A stretch of 64,000 bases of DNA from Ciceribacter thiooxidans (lineage in GTDB: Bacteria > Pseudomonadota > Alphaproteobacteria > Rhizobiales > Rhizobiaceae), in assembly GCF_014126615.1 (NCBI RefSeq), contig NZ_CP059896.1:2242501-2306500 (forward strand). Reading direction: 5' to 3'. Positions 53,755 to 62,627 of the stretch are shown here, in pieces; the stretch's first letter is position 1; the number at the start of each line of letters is the position of its first letter. A model generated the notes under the pieces. That model had not been told where the DNA came from. It saw only the letters and a list, made by a program, of their open reading frames with translations, and did no database searches. The position numbers and the translations under genes were made by a program.

Positions 53755-54042
53755 ATGGCAAGATCCGTCGCCACCGTGCCCAGCGAGAACGGCTGGAAAT
53801 ATCTGCAGCAGCTCTGCAAGCACTGGAGCCACAAGCTCGACGTCGAGCTCGGCGAGAAGACCGGAACCATCCGTTTCGCGGAAGCGACCGCGACGATGAG
53901 CGCAGACGAGACAGGGCTGACCGTCGCAATCGACGCGGCATCGGACGAGGTTCTGGAACGGATGGAAGGCGTGGTCGCAAACCATCTCGACCGCTTCGCC
54001 TTCCGCGAGGCGCCGCTCCCGTTCGAGTGGCGCGCGGACTGA
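53755..54042 (+). CDS. DUF2218 family protein
   Basis: 95 aa. DUF2218 is a small alpha/beta domain, often encoded beside or fused to siderophore-interacting (ferric-reductase) proteins: KYLQQLCKHWSHKLDVELGE, a GTIRF strand and LERMEGVVANHLDRFAFRE are typical. With the metal-sensing-type PadR gene 2 nt upstream it suggests an iron/nickel homeostasis pair, although no siderophore-interacting gene is present here. Confidence 0.85.
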   Translation: MARSVATVPSENGWKYLQQLCKHWSHKLDVELGEKTGTIRFAEATATMSADETGLTVAIDAASDEVLERMEGVVANHLDRFAFREAPLPFEWRAD

Positions 54043-54105
54043 GACGGCCGCTCATCCGGCTGCCGCCGCCTGACCGGTGGGGGCAAACAGGCAAGGAGCA
54101 AAGAC

Positions 54106-54135
54106 ACGAAAGGCCGGTTCACACCGGCCTTTCGT
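54106..54135. terminator. strong hairpin after the padR-DUF2218 operon
   Basis: ACGAAAGGCCGGT and ACCGGCCTTTCGT, a perfect 13-bp stem with a TCAC loop. There is no long T-run, but the position 64 nt after the stop fits a terminator. Confidence 0.65.
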
Positions 54136-54191
54136 ATGCGGAGAAACATGAATTCAGAGTATTTCGGCGATCTGCAGCGTCAGCATAACGC

Positions 54192-54300
54192 CTCCGTCAT
54201 GCCGGCATCCAGCGCGATCAAGTCCTTGATCGCGAAGGTAGTCTTTCGCGGCGCAGACGCGCCGCTGCTGGACTCCGGCTCGCAGGCCGGAGTGACGGAG
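54192..54300. repeat. intergenic inverted-repeat element (RIME-like)
   Basis: Outer arms CTCCGTCA (54192-54199) and TGACGGAG (54293-54300); inside are CGCGATCAAG/CTTGATCGCG (54213-54234) and ACTCCGGC/GCCGGAGT (about 54272-54293). The nested palindromes and the absence of coding capacity resemble the short mosaic repeats of rhizobial intergenic DNA. Only this copy is visible in the window. Confidence 0.5.
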
Positions 54301-54358
54301 TATGTGATGGCGCTCCGGTCGCGCCGGCCTTCGGCATTCTCGGGTCCCTGCCCGAACC

Positions 54359-55726
54359 TTACTCCGGGCGGTTATCCTTCAGCCAGTCGAGCGCGTTCCG
54401 CAGTGTTTCGACCGTCTGGTCGACCTCGGACCGGGAGATGACGAGCGGCGGCGAGGCGAGCATGCGGTCGCCGGTTGCCCGAAGGATCACGCCGTTCGCC
54501 ACGCACTGGTTGCGCACCAGCGTGCCGATGTCGTCCGGCTTCTCGAAGCGGCGGCGCGTCGCCTTGTCGGCGGCGATCTGCACCGCACCCATCAGCCCGA
54601 CATTGACCGCCTCACCCACCATCTCGTGGTCGGCAAGGCTCCGCCAGGCCTCGGTGAAATAGGGACCGATATCGTCGCGCACCCGCTCGACCAGCCCCTC
54701 TTCCTCGATGATGCGGATGTTTTCCAGCGCCGCGGCCGCGCAGACCGGATGACCGGAATAGGTGTAGCCGTGGTAGAAATCGCCGAGTTCGCCGATCATC
54801 ACATCGGCCACACGGTCGCTGACGATCACCCCGCCGATCGGCAGATAGCCCGAGGAAAGCCCCTTGGCGACCGGCGCCAGATCCGGCTCGTAGCCGTAGT
54901 GCTGGTGCCCGAACCAGGAACCGAGCCGGCCGAAACCGCAGATCACCTCGTCGGAGACGAGCAGGATGTTGCGCGCCTTGCAGATGCGGGAGATTTCCGG
55001 CCAGTAGGTTTCCGGCGGGATGATGACGCCACCCGCCCCCTGGATCGGCTCGGCGACGAAGGCGGCGACATTCTCCTCGCCGAGTTCATCGATCTTCGCT
55101 TCCAGCTCGCGGGCCACTTTCAGGCCGAATTCTTCGGGCGAGAGATCACCGCCCTCGGCATACCAGTAGGGCTGGCCGATATGATGGATGCCGGGGATCG
55201 GCAGGTTGCCCTGCTCGTGCATCCACTGCATGCCACCGAGCGAGGCGCCGGCGACGGTGGAGCCGTGATAGGCGTTCTTCCGCGCGATCACCTGCGTCTT
55301 GGTTTCATGGCCGAGCACCTTCCAGTAGACGCGCGCCATGCGGAACCAGGTATCGGAAGCTTCCGATCCGGAATTGGTGAAGAAGACGCGGTTGAGCGTC
55401 GGGCCGGCATGGCTTGCGATCTTCTGGGCGAGCAGCGTGGTCGGCGGCGTCGTCGTACCAAAGAAGGTGTTGTAGTAGGGAAGTTCTTGCATCTGGCGGT
55501 AGGCGGCTTCCGCGATCTCGTTGCGGCCGTAGCCGACATTGACGCACCACAGGCCGGCGAAGGCATCGAGATACTTCTTGCCGTTCTGATCCCAGATGTT
55601 GACGCCCTCCGCCCGGTGGATGATGCGTGTACCGTCCGCATTGAGCTTCTTCATGTCGGAGAAGGGATGCAGATGGTGGGCGGCGTCGATGGCGCCGAGA
55701 TTGGAATGGGCGACGGGCTTGTTCAT
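54359..55726 (-). CDS. class III aminotransferase, putrescine/omega-amino acid:pyruvate type
   Basis: 455 aa. PLP enzyme of the omega-transaminase class: GLWCVNVGYGRNEIAEAAYR, FFTNSGSEASDTWFRMARVY, LVSDEVICGFGRLGSWFGHQ and the Schiff-base Lys in LAPVAKGLSSGYLPIGGVIV. Closest by feel to SpuC-type putrescine-pyruvate aminotransferases. AGGAC precedes the ATG at 55726. Divergent from the PuuA-like glutamine synthetase gene, so the pair probably serves polyamine catabolism. Confidence 0.9.
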   Translation of the reverse strand: MNKPVAHSNLGAIDAAHHLHPFSDMKKLNADGTRIIHRAEGVNIWDQNGKKYLDAFAGLWCVNVGYGRNEIAEAAYRQMQELPYYNTFFGTTTPPTTLLAQKIASHAGPTLNRVFFTNSGSEASDTWFRMARVYWKVLGHETKTQVIARKNAYHGSTVAGASLGGMQWMHEQGNLPIPGIHHIGQPYWYAEGGDLSPEEFGLKVARELEAKIDELGEENVAAFVAEPIQGAGGVIIPPETYWPEISRICKARNILLVSDEVICGFGRLGSWFGHQHYGYEPDLAPVAKGLSSGYLPIGGVIVSDRVADVMIGELGDFYHGYTYSGHPVCAAAALENIRIIEEEGLVERVRDDIGPYFTEAWRSLADHEMVGEAVNVGLMGAVQIAADKATRRRFEKPDDIGTLVRNQCVANGVILRATGDRMLASPPLVISRSEVDQTVETLRNALDWLKDNRPE

Positions 55727-55950
55727 GGCGACAGTCCTGTTTGCAGGCCGCCCTGTCAGCAAGCCGCAAGACCAAATACGGGCAGACCCTGCGGCCTGCC
55801 CGGCATACGTCTCGCTGCCTTGCCTGATTGAAAGGCGGAACGTTATCGGCTACGAAGATGACCTTCCCAAATGCGTTTGGCAAGGGCGTCGATTTGCCGG
55901 CCTCCCCGCCCGCGATCATCCCTTCAGCCGAACCGGCGAGAGCTTTTTTC

Positions 55951-57309
55951 ATGACGAATGCATCCCAGGCCGCCATTCTTCCCGCAGTCGATCCGTCCGC
56001 CCGCATCGAAGTCCTGCTCGTCGGCATGAACGGCGACCTGCGCGGCAAGATGATCCCGCTCGGTGCCGAGGAGAAGGTCTGGAAGAACACCGTCCGCTTG
56101 CCCGCCTCCACCCAGTCGCTCGACATCTGGGGCGACGACAACGACGACATCACCGGGATTTCGCTGACGCTCGGCGACCCCGACGGCATCTGCGTGCCCG
56201 ACCGGCGCTCGCTGACAACAATGCCGTGGGGACCGGCGGGCTCGAAACAGGTGCTCGCCACCATGCATACACTTGCCGGCGAGCCGCATTTCGTCTGTCC
56301 GCGCGCCATCCTCGCGCGCGTGCTGAAGCGCTACGCCGAACGGGGCCTCACCCCGGTGGTGGCGACCGAACTCGAATTCTACGTGATCGACGACGGCTGG
56401 CGCGACAGCGACCGGCCAATGCCGCCGAAGGGCCTCACCTATCGCGGCGAGCCGAACGGCTTCCAGCTCTACGACATGAGCGCGACGGCGGCGATGGAGG
56501 ATTATCTGACGACGGTCCGCCGCTACTGCGACGAGATGGGGCTACCGGCGGATGCCACGACCGCCGAATTCGGTCCCGGCCAGTTCGAGGTGAACCTGCT
56601 GCATCGTCCGGACGCCATGGCGGCCGCCGACGACTGCATCTACCTGAAGCGCGTCGTCGATTTCGCCGCGCGCCGCCACGGCCTCAAGGCCACCTGTATG
56701 GCCAAGCCCTACGGCGACCAGGCCGGCTCCGGCCTGCACGTCCATGCGAGCATCATCGACAGGGATGGAAAGAACATCCTCGATGCGAAGGGCGGCGATC
56801 CGGTGCGGCTCAAATCGGTGACCGCCGGCATGCTGAAGAGCATGCAGGACGCGCAGCTGATCTTCGCGCCGTTCGCCAATTCCTACCGCCGCTTCCAGCC
56901 GGGCTCGTTTGCGCCCGACAAGGTCGACTGGGGCTTCGGCAATCGCGGCACCGCGGTCCGCATTCCCGACAAGGACGGTCCCGCCGCGCGCGTCGAGCAT
57001 CGCGTCGCCGGCGCCGACGCCAACCCGCATCTCCTGCTTGCGGCCATTCTCGGCGGCATGCTGCTCGGGCTGGACGCAGACCTCGATCCCGGCCCGGTCA
57101 CCACGCCCGACAGCGCACCGGAAAATCCGGATATGCTCACCCACGACTTCCTGACGGCCGTCGATCGCTTCCGCGCCTCCGCCTTCATCGCCGACACGTT
57201 CGGCGAGGCCTATCGCAAGCTCTACGGCGACACCAAGCGCAAGGAGGCGATCACCTACCTGCGCACCGTCTCGGACTTCGACTACCGCACCTACCTGCCG
57301 CGGATCTGA
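55951..57309 (+). CDS. glutamine synthetase family protein (gamma-glutamylputrescine synthetase-like)
   Basis: 452 aa. GlnA fold: ATELEFYVIDDGWRDS with metal-site Glu, EFGPGQFEVNLLHRPDAMAA, ATCMAKPYGDQAGSGLHVHA, and ANSYRRFQPGSFAPDKVDWG. Too short and too divergent from GlnA for ammonia assimilation; it matches the PuuA/PauA branch that ligates glutamate to polyamines. The start is uncertain: ATG 55951 (weak GAGAG) gives family length, ATG 55858 has no ribosome site. Confidence 0.87.
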   Translation: MTNASQAAILPAVDPSARIEVLLVGMNGDLRGKMIPLGAEEKVWKNTVRLPASTQSLDIWGDDNDDITGISLTLGDPDGICVPDRRSLTTMPWGPAGSKQVLATMHTLAGEPHFVCPRAILARVLKRYAERGLTPVVATELEFYVIDDGWRDSDRPMPPKGLTYRGEPNGFQLYDMSATAAMEDYLTTVRRYCDEMGLPADATTAEFGPGQFEVNLLHRPDAMAAADDCIYLKRVVDFAARRHGLKATCMAKPYGDQAGSGLHVHASIIDRDGKNILDAKGGDPVRLKSVTAGMLKSMQDAQLIFAPFANSYRRFQPGSFAPDKVDWGFGNRGTAVRIPDKDGPAARVEHRVAGADANPHLLLAAILGGMLLGLDADLDPGPVTTPDSAPENPDMLTHDFLTAVDRFRASAFIADTFGEAYRKLYGDTKRKEAITYLRTVSDFDYRTYLPRI

Positions 57310-57473
57310 GCCGGCAATTCAATTTCCTGCGACAAGAACGGACAGTTGGTCACGGTTCCGGCGACCCTGTGGCGCTCCGGCATCATGGCGGCGAATAGCG
57401 TCGGGGGGAGGATTGCGCGCCCACGCTTCAAGACATAGAGAAAAGAATATAGCTTATTGAAAGGAATCGTTTG

Positions 57474-58136
57474 ATGACCAAGAATTTTGCCTGGGCAGTC
57501 CTCTTTGCAGCCATGGCGACGCCGGCGGCAGCTGCGGACATGTCGGCGTCTCTGGAGGCGCCGGTTTCCAGCGACTGGTCCGGCTTCTACCTCGGCGCAC
57601 ATGCCGGTGGTGGCAAATCGATCGTCGACTGGACCTTCGCCGGCCTCGGAACGACGGCGGATCACGAGGGCGACGGCGCCTTCGGTGGTGTGCAGGCCGG
57701 CTATAACTTCCAGTCCGGCAACTGGGTCTTCGGCGCAGAAGCCGATATTTCGGCCTCCGGCATCAAGGGCGACACGGCCTGCCCGAACCCGGTCTACACC
57801 TGCTCCAGCGACGCCAAGTGGCTCTCCACGGTTCGCGGCCGCGTCGGCTACAGCTTCGACAACCTGCTGGTCTACGGCACCGGCGGTCTCGGCATCGGGC
57901 GGTTCGAGATGAGCACCGACGACGGAGCGGGCGACAACGGCGGCGACAGCCGCACCAAGACCGGCTGGGTTGCCGGTGCAGGCGTCGAATACGCCATTTC
58001 ACCACGTTGGTCGGTCAAGGCGGAATACATGTATTACAACTTTGGCAGCGCGAGGTACGGGGTTTACCCGACGCAGGAGGCGGACATCGATCAGCGGTTC
58101 CACACCGGCAAGATCGGCGTGAACTTCCGATTCTGA
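57474..58136 (+). CDS. Omp25/Omp31-like outer-membrane beta-barrel protein, copy 1
   Basis: 220 aa. Signal peptide about 1-22 (ending TPAAAA). An eight-stranded OmpA-type barrel as in Brucella/rhizobial Omp25/31: DWSGFYLGAHAGGGKS at the start, RVGYSFDNLLVYGTGGLGIG in the middle, AEYMYYNFG, and a terminal Phe (VNFRF). AAAGGAA precedes the ATG. Near-duplicate of the gene at 58361. Followed by a terminator. Confidence 0.9.
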   Translation: MTKNFAWAVLFAAMATPAAAADMSASLEAPVSSDWSGFYLGAHAGGGKSIVDWTFAGLGTTADHEGDGAFGGVQAGYNFQSGNWVFGAEADISASGIKGDTACPNPVYTCSSDAKWLSTVRGRVGYSFDNLLVYGTGGLGIGRFEMSTDDGAGDNGGDSRTKTGWVAGAGVEYAISPRWSVKAEYMYYNFGSARYGVYPTQEADIDQRFHTGKIGVNFRF

Positions 58137-58162
58137 TCGCGTCGCGATTTCCCCCTCTCGAG

Positions 58163-58189
58163 GAGCCGCCTTCCAAGGGCGGCTCTTTT
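58163..58189 (+). terminator. intrinsic terminator after Omp25-like copy 1
   Basis: GAGCCGCC - TTCCAA - GGGCGGCTC followed by TTTTC. Confidence 0.85.
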
Positions 58190-58360
58190 CATATGCAGCG
58201 CCGTACGCCCGCGTCACGCCGCCCAGAATTGACAGATATCAACGATAAGCGCCCTTGTGTTGCACTTTGGATACGCAACCGCAAATTGCCGCTGGATGAA
58301 TTGTCCATAGATGATTCCTTATATAATAATATTCGACATATCAGCGAGAGGGACAACGTA

Positions 58361-59020
58361 ATGATCAAGCACTTCGCACGCGCACTCCTGTTTGCGGCCA
58401 TGGTGAGCCCGGCGACGGCGGCCGATATGTCGGCTCCCCTGGTAACGCCGGTTTCCAGCGACTGGTCCGGCTTTTACCTCGGTGCGCATGTCGGCGGCGG
58501 CAGGTCGATCATAGACTGGACCTATGATCTCGGCGGCACGGCCGACCACGAGGGCAAAGGTATTCTGGGTGGCGCGCAGGCCGGCTACAACTTCCAGTCC
58601 GACAACTGGGTCTTCGGTCTCGAAGCCGACATTTCCGCCTCCGGCATCGACGGCGACACCGCCTGCCCGAACCCGGCCTTCACCTGCTCCAGCGACGCCA
58701 AGTGGCTTTCGACGGTTCGCGGCCGCGTCGGCTACAGCTTCGACAACCTGCTCGTCTACGGCACCGGTGGCCTCGGCATCGGTCGTTTCGAAATGAGCAC
58801 GGACAACGGTGCCGGCACCAGCGGCAGCACCACCAAGACCGATACCGGCTGGGTCGCCGGCGCGGGCGTCGAATACGCAATCTCGCCCCGCTGGTCGGTC
58901 AAGGCCGAATACATGTATTACGATTTCGGCAAATCCAGCTACGACGTCGACGGCGGACTCGGCATCGAAGTCGACCAGCGCTACCACACCGGCAAGGTCG
59001 GCGTGAACTTCAAGTTCTGA
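58361..59020 (+). CDS. Omp25/Omp31-like outer-membrane beta-barrel protein, copy 2
   Basis: 219 aa. Same architecture as copy 1, 224 bp downstream in the same orientation; the middle (TCSSDAKWLSTVRGRVGYSF onwards) is almost identical, while the loop after the fourth strand and the end (GIEVDQRYHTGKVGVNFKF) differ. GAGAGGG precedes the ATG by about 9 nt. It has its own AT-rich promoter region (58280-58340). Confidence 0.9.
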   Translation: MIKHFARALLFAAMVSPATAADMSAPLVTPVSSDWSGFYLGAHVGGGRSIIDWTYDLGGTADHEGKGILGGAQAGYNFQSDNWVFGLEADISASGIDGDTACPNPAFTCSSDAKWLSTVRGRVGYSFDNLLVYGTGGLGIGRFEMSTDNGAGTSGSTTKTDTGWVAGAGVEYAISPRWSVKAEYMYYDFGKSSYDVDGGLGIEVDQRYHTGKVGVNFKF

Positions 59021-59047
59021 TCGCCGGCATCAACGGGCCGTATCCCA

Positions 59048-59076
59048 TGAGCCGCCCTGCCCGGGCGGCTCTTTTC
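59048..59076 (+). terminator. intrinsic terminator after Omp25-like copy 2
   Basis: GAGCCGCC - CTGCCC - GGGCGGCTC followed by TTTTCG; nearly the same hairpin as after copy 1, so the terminator was duplicated with the gene. Confidence 0.85.
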
Positions 59077-59095
59077 GTATCCGGCGGTGTTCGGA

Positions 59096-60007
59096 TCAGG
59101 TGTCCGGAAGGGCCGGCGGCGCCAGCACCTGCAGCTCGCCCGGATGGATCCGCACCTCGAGCCGGTCCGGCATGCGCACCAGTTCGCCGTCCACGACACA
59201 GTGTGCGCCGCGCGGATGCCGCGGAAAGTGCAGCCGGATCGTCTCGGCAGTGGCGGCGGTGACGGCGGCGTTCTCCTTCATCCGCCCGCGGGCAATATCG
59301 AAGGCAAGCTTCGCCACGCCCCACGGTTCCAGCGCATCGGCGAGATAGACGCCGAGCTTGCCGCCGGTGAGTTCGTCAGCGAAGAAGAGCGGTCGCTCGC
59401 CGAACGGATTGTTCGAGATCGAGATCGCCGAAACGATGCGACGCTCGTTGCGGCCGTCATGGTCGAGATCGAACACGACCTCGAAGCGCGGCGGCTTCAG
59501 CATCACGCCGAGGGCGGCGCGCACGCTCGCCCTGATCTTGCCGAGACGCGAGGCGTAGCTCTTCGCCTCGCGCATCCGCACCATGCGGGCATGAAGGCCG
59601 GCGGAGAACTGGTGGACGAAGGGCCGGCCGTTGACCGACGCAATGTCCACGGCGCGAATCGGGCTTGCCGCGAGCGTCTCCAGCGCCGCGCCGAGGTCGA
59701 GCGGAATGCGCAGCGAACGGGCGAAGAGGTTCATGGTGCCGGCCGGCACCACGCCGAGCGGCAATCCGGCCTTCCATGCGACACCCGCCGCCGCCGAGAT
59801 GGTGCCGTCGCCACCGCCGGCGATCAGGGCGTCCGTGTCCCGCACGGCTGCCGCAAGCGCCGGCAGGATCTCGCTCCCGCTGACGACAAGGCACTCGAAT
59901 TCATGCCCGCGGGCCGAGAAGACGTCAGTCGCCAGGTCCGCAACCTGCGTCATGTCGGCCGTCTTGAACGTTCCGCCGTCGCGATTGAAGATGGCCCTGA
60001 TGCGCAT
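59096..60007 (-). CDS. diacylglycerol kinase-family (YegS/LCB5-like) lipid kinase
   Basis: 303 aa. Catalytic motif DALIAGGGDGTISAAAGVAW (GGGDGT) and PLGVVPAGTMNLFARSL, then a C-terminal beta-domain with VDGELVRMPDRLEVRIHPGE. Soluble ATP-dependent lipid kinase acting on diacylglycerol or a related lipid; the substrate cannot be told from sequence. GGAG precedes the ATG at 60007. Confidence 0.9.
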   Translation of the reverse strand: MRIRAIFNRDGGTFKTADMTQVADLATDVFSARGHEFECLVVSGSEILPALAAAVRDTDALIAGGGDGTISAAAGVAWKAGLPLGVVPAGTMNLFARSLRIPLDLGAALETLAASPIRAVDIASVNGRPFVHQFSAGLHARMVRMREAKSYASRLGKIRASVRAALGVMLKPPRFEVVFDLDHDGRNERRIVSAISISNNPFGERPLFFADELTGGKLGVYLADALEPWGVAKLAFDIARGRMKENAAVTAATAETIRLHFPRHPRGAHCVVDGELVRMPDRLEVRIHPGELQVLAPPALPDT

Positions 60008-60041
60008 GGTCTCCGCTCCGCCCGTATTCCGTTCCCGACGT

Positions 60042-60461
60042 TCACTCCTCGGGCGCTGCGAGACACGGATCGAGCATGATCCGCCGCGCGCCGTAGCGCG
60101 CATAGCCGCCGGCGAAGAGGACGGTGTCACCGACGTTCCGCCCCTCCTTGCTGTAGGTGACGCACATGACCTGCACGTCCTTCTCCTCGCACATCACCAG
60201 GTAGGCGAGCGTTCCGTCCCACTGCACCGCCGCCAGCGGTCCCGCGATCGTCAGCGTGATCCGGTCGTCGGTCGCAGGCGCCTGATCGATCCAGCGTTTT
60301 ATCGTCTCGCAGGTCGCCGGCCGCTCGGCATAACCCTCGCCCATCCTGAACGGTCCTTCGGGATCGATCACCGGCTCCCCGCGGAGAACCGATGTCGTCC
60401 CCGTGAGGACGAGGATGGTGGCGACAAGGCCTGCAGGAACACGACGGTAGGATGGAAACAC
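60042..60461 (-). CDS. secreted hypothetical protein
   Basis: 139 aa. N-terminal signal-anchor/signal peptide (about 8-27, AGLVATILVLTGTTSVL). Four Cys in the mature part suggest disulfides in the periplasm. No family recognised. GTG start at 60461 has AGGAGG upstream. It ends 34 nt before the lipid-kinase start, so the two may be one operon. Confidence 0.7.
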   Translation of the reverse strand: MFPSYRRVPAGLVATILVLTGTTSVLRGEPVIDPEGPFRMGEGYAERPATCETIKRWIDQAPATDDRITLTIAGPLAAVQWDGTLAYLVMCEEKDVQVMCVTYSKEGRNVGDTVLFAGGYARYGARRIMLDPCLAAPEE

Positions 60462-60546
60462 GAAGCCCTGCCTCCTGGTCTGGTTGCGCGGTTCAGACTA
60501 CCGGCCCCGATTCGCGCCTTTTTGAGGCCGGCCGCGAAATAGGCAG

Positions 60547-60963
60547 TCAGGCGGCCGAGGCGGCTCTGGCCGGTGCTGCGGCGTCCGCCGTCTCTCCGGG
60601 AGCGACCATGACACGCTTGCCGTCGCGGCAGGCGACGTGGGTCTCGCCCCACTGCAGAAGCGCCTGCATCACCGGCTCGAGGCTGCGGCCAAGCGGCGTC
60701 AGCGCGTAGTCCACCCTCGGCGGAACGACCGGAAACACCGTCCGCGAGACGATCCCTGCCTCCTCCATTTCGCGAAGCTGCTTGGTCAGCATCCGCTGGG
60801 TAACGGAGGAAAGACGGCGCTGCAACTCGCTGAAACGCAAGGTGCCTTCGGTGATCAGGTGATAGAGGATCACGCCCTTCCACTTGCCATCGAGCAGGCT
60901 CAGCGTCGATTCGACCGGGCATCCCGGAAACTTGTTGGTGAGCTTGGCGCGGGGTCGCGACAT
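60547..60963 (-). CDS. HxlR family transcriptional regulator
   Basis: 138 aa. Winged HTH of the HxlR type: [20 protein letters not shown], then [14 protein letters not shown] [20 protein letters not shown], and [20 protein letters not shown]. The conserved Cys in PGCPVE is the redox/electrophile-sensing residue of YodB/QorR-type members. AAGGA precedes the ATG at 60963. Divergent from the quinone-reductase-like gene, its probable target. The C-terminal Ala-rich tail is longer than usual. Confidence 0.9.
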   Translation of the reverse strand: MSRPRAKLTNKFPGCPVESTLSLLDGKWKGVILYHLITEGTLRFSELQRRLSSVTQRMLTKQLREMEEAGIVSRTVFPVVPPRVDYALTPLGRSLEPVMQALLQWGETHVACRDGKRVMVAPGETADAAAPARAASAA

Positions 60964-61088
60964 GGACAGTATCCTTTTTGATCCTACGTACAGTTTCGGT
61001 CGGTAGAAACACAAAATGTGCATTCTTGTCGCCGCCGTCCATATGTATCAATTAGACGGCGTGCATCAATCCAGACAGGAGAACGCCC

Positions 61089-62111
61089 ATGCGCGCCATC
61101 GGTTACAGGACACCCCTTTCCATCGATAACCAGGAATCCCTGGTCGACCTCGAGCTTCCCGTGCCCGAAGCGACGAGCCACGACCTGCTCGTCGAAGTGA
61201 AAGCCGTTTCGGTCAATCCCGTGGACACCAAAGTACGCGCCGGAGCCGCACCCGAACCGGGGCATCATCGCATCCTCGGCTTCGATGCGGCCGGCGTGGT
61301 CAAGGCCGTCGGCGAAAAGGTCACCCTCTTCAAGCCCGGCGATGCGGTCTATTACGCCGGCGCGATCGACCGTCCCGGCACCAACAGCGAGTTCCACCTG
61401 GTCGATGAGCGGATCGTCGGCCGCAAGCCGGAAAGTCTCGGCTTTGCCGAGGCGGCGGCACTGCCGCTCACCGCGATAACCGCCTACGAGATGCTGTTCC
61501 ATCGCCTGAAAGTTCAGGACAAGCCGGCGCCCGAAAACAACATTCTTCTCGTCACCGGCGGGGCCGGCGGCGTCGGCTCGATGACGATCCAGCTCGCACG
61601 CACCCTGACCGATCTTACCGTCGTCACCACCGCCTCGCGGCCGGAGAGCACGGAATGGGCTCGTGCGCTCGGCGCCCACCACGTCCTCGACCATCGCAAT
61701 CCGCTGGCGCCGCAATATGCCGGCCTCGGGCTCGACGCCCCGTATTTCGTCTTCTCGGTGACCCGCAGCGACCTCCACACACCGGGGCTGATCGCCATCA
61801 TCGCGCCGCAGGGGCGGTTCGGCATCATCGACGACATCAAGGACGGCTTCGACGCGATGCCGTTCAAGGGCAAGTCGCTGTCGATCCACTGGGAGATGAT
61901 GTTCGCCCGCTCGCTCTACCACACGCCCGACATGATCGAGCAGCACCGCCTGCTGAACCACGTCGCCGATCTCGTCGACGCCGGCCGCATCCGCACGACG
62001 CTCGCAGAAACGCTCGGGACGATCAACGCGACCAATCTCCGCCGGGCTCATGCCCTCGTCGAAAGCGGGCACGTGACCGGCAAGGTGGTGCTGGAAGGCT
62101 TCGACGCCTGA
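61089..62111 (+). CDS. zinc-type alcohol dehydrogenase-like / quinone oxidoreductase
   Basis: 340 aa. MDR-superfamily NADPH-dependent reductase without structural zinc. Visible: VSVNPVDTKVRAG, GFDAAGVVKAVGEKV, and the nucleotide-binding LLVTGGAGGVGSMTIQLA. Members of this group reduce quinones or reactive alkenals. The divergent HxlR repressor with a sensor cysteine fits induction by quinones or electrophiles (QorR/QorA-like logic). AGGAG precedes the ATG. Confidence 0.9.
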   Translation: MRAIGYRTPLSIDNQESLVDLELPVPEATSHDLLVEVKAVSVNPVDTKVRAGAAPEPGHHRILGFDAAGVVKAVGEKVTLFKPGDAVYYAGAIDRPGTNSEFHLVDERIVGRKPESLGFAEAAALPLTAITAYEMLFHRLKVQDKPAPENNILLVTGGAGGVGSMTIQLARTLTDLTVVTTASRPESTEWARALGAHHVLDHRNPLAPQYAGLGLDAPYFVFSVTRSDLHTPGLIAIIAPQGRFGIIDDIKDGFDAMPFKGKSLSIHWEMMFARSLYHTPDMIEQHRLLNHVADLVDAGRIRTTLAETLGTINATNLRRAHALVESGHVTGKVVLEGFDA

Positions 62112-62128
62112 GGCGGCAATCCCGTCGC

Positions 62129-62160
62129 GCCGCTGCGGAACGACTGCCGTCCGCAGCGGC
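62129..62160 (+). terminator. hairpin after the alcohol-dehydrogenase-like gene
   Basis: GCCGCTGCGGA and TCCGCAGCGGC, a perfect 11-bp stem with a 10-nt loop, followed by AAATT. No T-run, so it is a weak terminator call. Confidence 0.45.
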
Positions 62161-62225
62161 AAATTGCAGCGACGGCACCGAACGGTGTAGATGTTTCGTT
62201 CAACCGAAGATGGAGGAGACGCGGC

Positions 62226-62618
62226 ATGGACAAGGTCACCGGTGGTTGCCTCTGCGGCAACATCCGTTTTGCGGCTTCAGGACAGCCCTATAGGGTCGGC
62301 ATCTGTCATTGTCTCGACTGCCGCAAGCATCACGGGGCGTTGTTCCACGCCTCGGCGATCTTCCCAGAAGATGCGGTAACGATCGAAGGTGAGACCCGCG
62401 ACTATGCCGGCCGGTTCTTCTGCCCGCGCTGCGGCTCGCCGGTCTTCGGGCGCAGCGGCGACGAGATCGAGGTGAACCTCGGCTCGCTCGATGCGCCCGA
62501 CCAGTTCAGGCCGACCTACGAGCTCTGGACGATCCGGCGCGAACCCTTTCTGCCGCCGTTTCCGCTCGAAAGACGATACGAGCGCGACCGCGAGGGCCCA
62601 GGTCGAACCGAGCCGTAG
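62226..62618 (+). CDS. GFA-family protein
   Basis: 130 aa. Zinc cysteines in GGCLCGNIRFAASG, CHCLDCRKHHG and FFCPRCGSPVFGR. Same fold as the protein at 20894, but distinct in sequence. The substrate is not predictable. GGAGGAG precedes the ATG. Convergent with the L,D-transpeptidase gene (9-nt gap). Confidence 0.88.
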   Translation: MDKVTGGCLCGNIRFAASGQPYRVGICHCLDCRKHHGALFHASAIFPEDAVTIEGETRDYAGRFFCPRCGSPVFGRSGDEIEVNLGSLDAPDQFRPTYELWTIRREPFLPPFPLERRYERDREGPGRTEP

Positions 62619-62627
62619 CGCAAGACC

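Noticed and set aside
54213..54234. FNR-like box from the ATCAA...TTGAT arms
   Set aside because: The half-sites are in the reverse order (ATCAA first) and lie in a repeat element, so it does not match TTGAT-N4-ATCAA.
55305..56309. Large open frame crossing the divergent aminotransferase / glutamine-synthetase promoter
   Set aside because: It runs antisense to the PuuA-like gene and in a wrong frame of the aminotransferase; no motif or ribosome site.
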